In this document: in pieces, positions 34,152 through 38,928 of the stretch | How the letters are laid out: the number at the start of each line of letters is the position of its first letter | How positions within the stretch are numbered: position 1 is the stretch's first letter | Assembly: GCF_000269905.1 (NCBI RefSeq) | Contig: NZ_AKIF01000006.1 | Location: forward strand, 1-38,928 | Reading direction: 5' to 3' | From: Alkalibacillus haloalkaliphilus C5 | GTDB taxonomy: Bacteria; Bacillota; Bacilli; Bacillales; Alkalibacillaceae | Length of the DNA: 38,928 bases | Program-made: the position numbers and the translations under genes | Notes under the pieces: model-generated | Databases searched by the model: none | What the model was told of the DNA's origin: nothing | Seen by the model: the letters and a program-made list of their open reading frames with translations, nothing else

Positions 34152-34225
34152 AAAAAGGTACCTACCTTTTTTCAAAAGTCTATCGTGAGTTTATGTAATA
34201 TTTGAATTTTCTATACAAATACATA

Positions 34226-34252
34226 TAAAAAAAGGCTACTTTAGTAGTAACC
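34226..34252 (-). terminator. Terminator of the tRNA-Ser gene
   Basis: GGCTACT (34234-34240) pairs with AGTAACC (34246-34252), with one wobble, followed on the minus strand by seven T. It is about 32 bases after the tRNA 3' end. Confidence 0.75.
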
Positions 34253-34283
34253 ATTTCATACATTATTATCTGAATTAAAAATA

Positions 34284-34376
34284 TGGCGGAGGAGGAGGGA
34301 TTCGAACCCCCGCGGGCCGTGAAGCCCCTGGCGGTTTTCAAGACCGCTCCCTTCAGCCGGACTTGGGTACTCCTCC
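34284..34376 (-). tRNA. tRNA-Ser (anticodon UGA)
   Basis: Cloverleaf with acceptor GGAGGAG/CTCCTCC, discriminator G and an encoded CCA (34284-34286). The anticodon loop CTTGAAA carries TGA. A long variable arm is typical of serine tRNA, and the T-loop is TTCGAAT with a five-base T stem containing one G-U. It is located downstream of serS, as trnSL-Ser1 is in B. subtilis. It reads UCA and UCG codons. Confidence 0.97.
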
Positions 34377-34393
34377 GTGAACTGACAAAATAA

Positions 34394-34422
34394 AATATAT
34401 CATATGTTTCGACAGTATGCAA
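34394..34422 (-). promoter_or_regulatory. Promoter of tRNA-Ser
   Basis: TTGCAT (34422-34417), exactly 17 bases, TATATT (34399-34394), ending 18 bases before the mature tRNA 5' end. The remaining sequence between here and the serS terminator (about 34430-34560) is AT-rich and I see nothing else in it. Confidence 0.65.
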
Positions 34423-34562
34423 CAAGAAAATCAAAATTTCATTTAATATTTTGTAAAACTGCTAAATCGCTTCATAAAGCTACATAACCTCTGTCGACCA
34501 ACGATAATTAGTATATCACACGACCATCTATATTATAAAGAGGAAATTTGAAAAAATTATAG

Positions 34563-34618
34563 TAAAAAAGGTTAGGGCAAAATGAGTTATAAGAACTCTC
34601 TATCTTTTTTGCCCCAAC
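34563..34618 (-). terminator. Terminator of serS
   Basis: GTTAGGGCAAAA (34571-34582) pairs with TTTTGCCCCAAC (34607-34618), with one G-T, enclosing a small inner stem GAGTT/AACTC. It is followed on the minus strand by CTTTTTTAC. Confidence 0.85.
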
Positions 34619-34631
34619 TTCAATACTAATG

Positions 34632-35912
34632 TTATTTTGCAGAAATGTACTCAACATTCCCCATATATGGTCTTAAAGCTTGTGGAATAGTTACAGATCC
34701 ATCTTCATTCTGATAGTTTTCTAAAATAGCAGCAACTGTACGTCCTACTGCTAAACCTGACCCATTTAAAGTGTGAACAAACTCTAGTTTTGCATTAGTT
34801 TCACGTCGGAATCTTATACCGGCACGACGAGCTTGGAAATCCTCAAAGTTTGAACAAGAAGAAATTTCACGGTAAGTCTCATAACTTGGGATCCATACTT
34901 CAATATCATACTTCTTAGCCGCTGTGAAACCTAAATCAGCTGTACACATATTCATCACTCGGTATGGGAGCTCTAACAATTGTAGAACCTTTTCCGCGTG
35001 TCCTGTTAACTGCTCTAACGTTTCATAAGAATCTTCTGGTTTAACTAATTGCACTAGCTCAACCTTATTAAATTGATGCTGTCGAATGAGACCTCTTGTA
35101 TCACGACCTGCAGATCCAGCCTCACTTCTAAAGTTCGTGCTAAAAGCTGTAAACTTTTTCGGTAAATCATCCGCTGATAAAATTTCGTCACGATGAACGT
35201 TCGTTACAGGGACTTCAGCTGTCGGAATTAAGAAGTAATCCCACTCCTCTAACTTAAATACATCCTCTCCGAACTTTGGCAGTTGTCCAGTACCTGTTAA
35301 GCTATCACGATTAACAATTTGCGGAGGTAACATCTCTTCATAACCATGTTCATCAGCATGTAAGTCCATCATAAAGTTAATAAGAGCACGTTCTAAACGC
35401 GCACCTAACCCTTTATAAAACGCAAAACGGCTACCTGTAACTTTAGAAGCACGTTCAAAATCAATAATGTCTAACTCATCTGCTACATCCCAGTGTGGCT
35501 TAACATCAAAGTCAAAGTTCGGTACTTCACCCCAATGTTTAACTTCAACATTATCATCTTCTGTTTCGCCAACTGGCACTGATTCATGTGGGATATTCGG
35601 GATAGATAGCATTAACTGGTTTAATTGCTCTTCTACTTCATTTAATTGGCTATCGACTTCTTTAATGCGGTCACCAACTTCTCTCATTTCTTTAATAAGG
35701 TGATCAGCATCTTGTTTTTCCTTTTTTAGCTGAGAGATCTCTTTAGACACTTCATTACGGCGTGCTTTTAACTCTTCTGATTCTTGAATATAAGCACGTC
35801 TTTTCTCATCCCAATCGAGAAACTTGTCTAAATCCGTTAAGTCTTCACCGCGATTTTGCATTTTTACTTTTACTTCATCAAAATTTTGACGTAAATACTT
35901 AAAATCAAGCAT
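34632..35912 (-). CDS. serS: Seryl-tRNA synthetase
   Basis: Class II synthetase that charges serine tRNA. The N-terminal antiparallel coiled coil (about 30-105) that grips the long variable arm is obvious from its charged heptads. Motif 2 is [21 protein letters not shown]-like (shortened: [17 protein letters not shown]) and motif 3 is [16 protein letters not shown]. The 426 residues match the family. AGGAGG precedes the ATG. Expression is controlled by the T-box leader upstream. The tRNA-Ser gene follows after the terminator. Confidence 0.97.
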   Translation of the reverse strand: MLDFKYLRQNFDEVKVKMQNRGEDLTDLDKFLDWDEKRRAYIQESEELKARRNEVSKEISQLKKEKQDADHLIKEMREVGDRIKEVDSQLNEVEEQLNQLMLSIPNIPHESVPVGETEDDNVEVKHWGEVPNFDFDVKPHWDVADELDIIDFERASKVTGSRFAFYKGLGARLERALINFMMDLHADEHGYEEMLPPQIVNRDSLTGTGQLPKFGEDVFKLEEWDYFLIPTAEVPVTNVHRDEILSADDLPKKFTAFSTNFRSEAGSAGRDTRGLIRQHQFNKVELVQLVKPEDSYETLEQLTGHAEKVLQLLELPYRVMNMCTADLGFTAAKKYDIEVWIPSYETYREISSCSNFEDFQARRAGIRFRRETNAKLEFVHTLNGSGLAVGRTVAAILENYQNEDGSVTIPQALRPYMGNVEYISAK

Positions 35913-35950
35913 GCCATTCCTCCTAAAAATAATTAATAGAGCTTAAAAAC

Positions 35951-36195
35951 AAAAAACGCCCCTTTACTACATAAACCTGTAGTAAAGGGACGAGGTATTC
36001 TCCCGCGTTGCCACCCTTGTTGAAGAGTTAGTCTCTTCCAACTTGTTAAGTCTTAACGGCACTTAACCGGATTGACTTACTTTAGTTCGGTCAACCTGCT
36101 TAAGGATGGATTCACAAGCCGTTTATACTAGTTCACAGCACCCACTAGCTCTCTGAAATAAACACAAAACTTGTTACTACTTCCTATCAACGCAT
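35951..36195 (-). promoter_or_regulatory. Serine T-box riboswitch of serS
   Basis: Transcription-attenuation leader that reads uncharged tRNA-Ser. Stem I has AGGA/TCCT below and ACAAG/CTTGT above the specifier loop. The loop's 3' side reads GAA-TCC-A, with the specifier TCC at 36108-36110 (minus strand), a serine codon. AGTA lies on its 5' side. The T-box proper, AGGGTGGCAACGCGGG, is at about 36002-36017. The 12-base terminator hairpin (35960-35971/35978-35989) is followed by six T. Uncharged tRNA-Ser would pair with TGGC and favour the antiterminator. Confidence 0.95.
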
Positions 36196-36235
36196 TTAAT
36201 TCGTCATTTATATAACAATTAATATACCTTATATT

Positions 36236-36832
36236 TTACACAGAAGCAAGCTTATTACCATTAGCTTGATCAACCATTTCTACAAAATGTTGAACTAAAC
36301 GATGGTCGTCTGTCAACTCTGGGTGAAATGCCGTGGCTAACAAGTGACCTTGTTTGGCAGCGACAATTTTACCATCATAAACACCTAAAACTTTTGTATC
36401 TGCTTTAACTTCTAGTATATAAGGCGCTCGAATAAATACCGCTTCAAAGTCTTCTGCTACACCATTGATCTCAACTGGTGCTTCAAAGCTTTCTTTCTGT
36501 CTACCAAAAGCATTACGAGCGACAGTCATGTCCATTAAGCCAAGATGTGCATCATTTTGACCTTCTATATCTGATGCTAATAAAATTAATCCTGCACATG
36601 TTCCGAAGATCGGCTTTCCAGCTTTTCCAAACTGTTGAAGTGGCTCAAAGAAGTTATAACGGTCAATTAAACGTCTCATCGTTGTACTTTCACCACCAGG
36701 TAGAATTAACCCATCTACCTCTTCTAATTGCTCTGGCTTTTTCACAATGACCGCTTCTTTACCGCAAGCTTCAATCGATCTAACATGCTCACGAATAGCA
36801 CCTTGTAGTCCTAATACACCAATTGTTGTCAT
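36236..36832 (-). CDS. pdxT: Pyridoxal 5'-phosphate synthase glutaminase subunit PdxT
   Basis: Class I glutaminase that delivers ammonia to PdxS for direct PLP synthesis. It has GVLGLQGA at the N-terminus, LPGGEST, the nucleophilic Cys79 in GTCAG and the His-Glu pair in FHPEL (about 170-172). The 198 residues match the family. AAAGGGG precedes the ATG. It is directly downstream of pdxS with 12 bases between and so is cotranscribed. The serS T-box begins within about 40 bases of its stop. Confidence 0.97.
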   Translation of the reverse strand: MTTIGVLGLQGAIREHVRSIEACGKEAVIVKKPEQLEEVDGLILPGGESTTMRRLIDRYNFFEPLQQFGKAGKPIFGTCAGLILLASDIEGQNDAHLGLMDMTVARNAFGRQKESFEAPVEINGVAEDFEAVFIRAPYILEVKADTKVLGVYDGKIVAAKQGHLLATAFHPELTDDHRLVQHFVEMVDQANGNKLASV

Positions 36833-36844
36833 AAAGATACCCCT

Positions 36845-37732
36845 TTATTCACTGCGATCTTGCATGCGATCTTGTTCTTGTAAAGATGACATTTCTAAAC
36901 CTGGCATCGCTGTACCAAGGTCTTTTGATAGTTTAGCAATTAATTCATAATCTTGATAGTGAGTCGTTGCTTCTACAATTGAACGAGCAAACTTCTCAGG
37001 GTTATCTGATTTAAAAATGCCTGAACCAACAAATACACCATCAGCACCTAATTCCATCATTAAAGCCGCATCTGAAGGTGTCGCAATTCCACCAGCAGCA
37101 AAGTTTACAACTGGTAAACGACCTTCTTCTTGAACTTGTAATAGTAACTCATAAGGAGCACCAGTTTCTTTTGCATATACCATTAACTCATCTTTAGCCA
37201 TACTTTGAACTTGGCGAATTTGTGTTTGAACTTCACGCATATGACGAACTGCTTCAACAATATTACCAGTACCTGGTTCACCTTTCGTGCGTAACATTGA
37301 AGCACCTTCTCCAATACGGCGTAAAGCTTCACCTAAGTTACGGCAACCACAAACGAACGGTACAGTAAAATCATTTTTATCAATATGATAAATATCGTCA
37401 GCTGGTGTTAAAACTTCACTTTCGTCAATGTAATCAGCACCCATCGCTTCTAAAACACGCGCTTCGACAATATGACCAATACGTGCTTTTGCCATCACTG
37501 GAATACTAACAGCATTTAGTACTTCTTCTGTAACAGTTGGATCTGCCATACGTGCAACACCACCTGCAGCACGAATATCTGACGGTACACGCTCTAAAGC
37601 CATTACAGCTACAGCACCAGCTGATTCAGCAATTTTAGCTTGTTCTGCATTTACAACGTCCATAATGACGCCGCCTTTTTGCATTTCAGCCATTCCTCTT
37701 TTGACACGATTTGTTCCTACACTCGTTGACAT
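36845..37732 (-). CDS. pdxS: Pyridoxal 5'-phosphate synthase lyase subunit PdxS
   Basis: Barrel enzyme that builds PLP from ribose 5-phosphate, glyceraldehyde 3-phosphate and ammonia. Asp25 in GVIMDVVNA and the Schiff-base Lys82 in VMAKARIGH match the active site. The second lysine lies in [12 protein letters not shown]. The 295 residues are nearly identical to Bacillus PdxS. AGGGGGAG precedes the ATG. It lies 32 bases after dacA with no terminator seen. PLP made here also serves the PLP enzyme YaaO. Confidence 0.98.
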   Translation of the reverse strand: MSTSVGTNRVKRGMAEMQKGGVIMDVVNAEQAKIAESAGAVAVMALERVPSDIRAAGGVARMADPTVTEEVLNAVSIPVMAKARIGHIVEARVLEAMGADYIDESEVLTPADDIYHIDKNDFTVPFVCGCRNLGEALRRIGEGASMLRTKGEPGTGNIVEAVRHMREVQTQIRQVQSMAKDELMVYAKETGAPYELLLQVQEEGRLPVVNFAAGGIATPSDAALMMELGADGVFVGSGIFKSDNPEKFARSIVEATTHYQDYELIAKLSKDLGTAMPGLEMSSLQEQDRMQDRSE

Positions 37733-37764
37733 ATAAAACTCCCCCTTATTCTTTTAGGTTGTGC

Positions 37765-38928
37765 TTAAGTGAAAATCCCTTTAATACTATTAAACAGACC
37801 AACAAAGAAGTCGCCAATGGCTTGCAAGATTAACATGAACCAATTAGAACGCTCAACTTCATCAGTTGTATGAACCGGCACTTCGACTGCTTCTTCTTCA
37901 GATGATAAATTGCCGTAATCTATATCTCCTTCATATGTTAACACTAATTGACCTACTTCTAAACCTTCTTCTACTGGTGCCTCTAAAGCACCTTCTTCAT
38001 TTAGTACTTCTTCATCTAATTGAAGCGTAACAGAATATAGATCTTCTTCACCGTCACGAACCATTGCATCTATTGCTTCTCCAGATGCAATTTCAACTTC
38101 ATTTTCTTTACCTTTTACAACAGGAATCGTTGACTCATCTTCAACTTGATAACCTTCTTCAAAAAGAACTTGTTTTGAGAAATTGTCAAAGCCGTAATCT
38201 AATAACTTTTCAGTTTCAGAGAAACGTTCCTCAACACTATCTGTTCGCATAACGACAGAAATCAACCTCGTGCCATCACGTTCTGCTGTACCTGTAAAAG
38301 TATAGCCGGCTAATTCTGTATAACCCGTTTTTAGACCGTCAAGACCTTCATAAGTATACTGTGCAATATGACCAGGCATACCTGGTAACATCCAGTTAAA
38401 ATTCAACATTTCATGACCTTCAAATTCTTGTGTCGGGACACTAGACACGTCAAGAGAATCTGGATAATCATTCACTAAATGATAAGCTAAAATTGCCATT
38501 GAACGGGCAGAGATTAAATTATCATCATCTGGTTCTGTGCCTTCAGGATAGTTGTCTCCTAAATGACTATTTGCAAGACCAGTTGAGTTTACAAAGTGTG
38601 CATCAGGCATACCCATCTCATCAGCTTTCTCATTCATCATTTTTACAAATTCGCCTTCAGAACCTGCAATTAACTCAGCTAATGCAATAGATGTTGCATT
38701 ATCAGAATAAATCGCCATCGCATCATACAATTCTTTTACTGTATATTCATGATCCATGCGTAACCCTACGCCTGAAAATGAGTTATTCGCTGAAATAGAA
38801 TAGGCATACTCACTTATTTCAGTTGTTGTATCCCAACTAATATCGCCATTTGCAACAGCTTCTGATACTAAATACTCTGTCATGACCTTGGTCATACTTG
38901 CTGGAGGCAATGCGATATCTGCTTCTTT
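37765..38928 (-). CDS. dacA: D-alanyl-D-alanine carboxypeptidase DacA (PBP5), 5' part missing
   Basis: Low-molecular-weight penicillin-binding protein that trims pentapeptides. The gene runs off the window; the first visible codons read KEADIALPPASMTK, so signal peptide and start are outside. The catalytic SxxK is SMTK, SxN is YSDNATS and KTG is in LDGLKTGYTE. A PBP5 C-terminal beta domain follows, and the tail ends in a hydrophobic amphipathic segment (FMLILQAIGDFFVGLFNSI) for membrane anchoring. The surface is strongly acidic. It is upstream of pdxS, the conserved dacA-pdxS-pdxT-serS order. Confidence 0.95.
   Translation of the reverse strand, partial: KEADIALPPASMTKVMTEYLVSEAVANGDISWDTTTEISEYAYSISANNSFSGVGLRMDHEYTVKELYDAMAIYSDNATSIALAELIAGSEGEFVKMMNEKADEMGMPDAHFVNSTGLANSHLGDNYPEGTEPDDDNLISARSMAILAYHLVNDYPDSLDVSSVPTQEFEGHEMLNFNWMLPGMPGHIAQYTYEGLDGLKTGYTELAGYTFTGTAERDGTRLISVVMRTDSVEERFSETEKLLDYGFDNFSKQVLFEEGYQVEDESTIPVVKGKENEVEIASGEAIDAMVRDGEEDLYSVTLQLDEEVLNEEGALEAPVEEGLEVGQLVLTYEGDIDYGNLSSEEEAVEVPVHTTDEVERSNWFMLILQAIGDFFVGLFNSIKGIFT

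Noticed and set aside
34180-34434. Minus-strand open frame of 84 codons
   Set aside because: It runs across the tRNA-Ser gene, its promoter and its terminator, so it is not a coding region.

Overview
This window is a piece of a low-GC Gram-positive, endospore-forming chromosome of the Bacillaceae type, read backwards. The order ksgA-rnmV-yabE-tatD-metS-abrB-rsmI-yabB-yabA-ricT-holB-yaaR-darA-tmk-yaaO...csfB...bofA-recR-ebfC-dnaX-scr-tadA-yaaH...dgk-dck...tRNA-Ser-serS-pdxT-pdxS-dacA is the replication-origin-proximal order known from Bacillus subtilis. Most genes therefore lie on the minus strand here. Spore genes (csfB, bofA, yaaH, a CotY/CotZ coat protein) show that it sporulates. Many proteins are rich in Asp and Glu (YabE, DacA, DnaX tail), which suggests a halophilic or haloalkaliphilic member; that is inference, and I cannot name the species.

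Layout. 1-12.4 kb: RNA processing, translation and DNA-replication housekeeping genes in tight, often overlapping minus-strand operons, interrupted by plus-strand abrB. 12.4-15.1 kb: a variable patch. murB (plus strand) sits between yaaO and csfB where B. subtilis has xpaC and yaaN, and a DUF2268 putative metalloprotease lies between csfB and bofA where B. subtilis has an rRNA operon. 15.2-18.8 kb: recR, ebfC, dnaX, the SRP RNA gene scr with its own promoter and terminator, then tadA. 18.9-20.2 kb: the spore cortex-lytic gene yaaH behind a clear sigma-E-type promoter.

20.2-31.3 kb: an 11 kb accessory block between yaaH and dgk, which are adjacent in B. subtilis. It holds a DUF3891 protein, a DJ-1/PfpI protein, an orphan siderophore-type N-hydroxylase, acetyl-CoA synthetase, an unusual GC-richer structured intergenic element, a sulfane-sulfur (persulfide) operon and a spore-coat gene behind a sigma-K-type promoter. 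The sulfur operon is the most coherent system here. A CstR-type persulfide sensor with Cys31 and Cys60 precedes TusA, DsrE, rhodanese, TusA-rhodanese and rhodanese-MBL proteins, then a SulP transporter and a DUF202 membrane protein. Four near-identical palindromes (ATACC-N5/6-GGTAT) lie in front of cstR (two), tusA and dsrE, and two of them sit exactly inside promoter spacers.

31.4-38.9 kb: dgk-dck (plus), then, on the minus strand, a bactofilin/M23-peptidase pair in which the peptidase gene is frameshifted, tRNA-Ser(UGA), serS behind a serine T-box with a readable UCC specifier, pdxS-pdxT, and the 5'-truncated dacA.

Several starts were moved inward from the longest open frame because a good ribosome binding site lies inside the longer frame and the shorter product matches the family length (rnmV, yabE, tatD, rsmI, yabB, yabA, darA, dnaX, yaaH, acsA, cstR, dgk and others). 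Family assignments come from sequence recognition alone; no database search was run.
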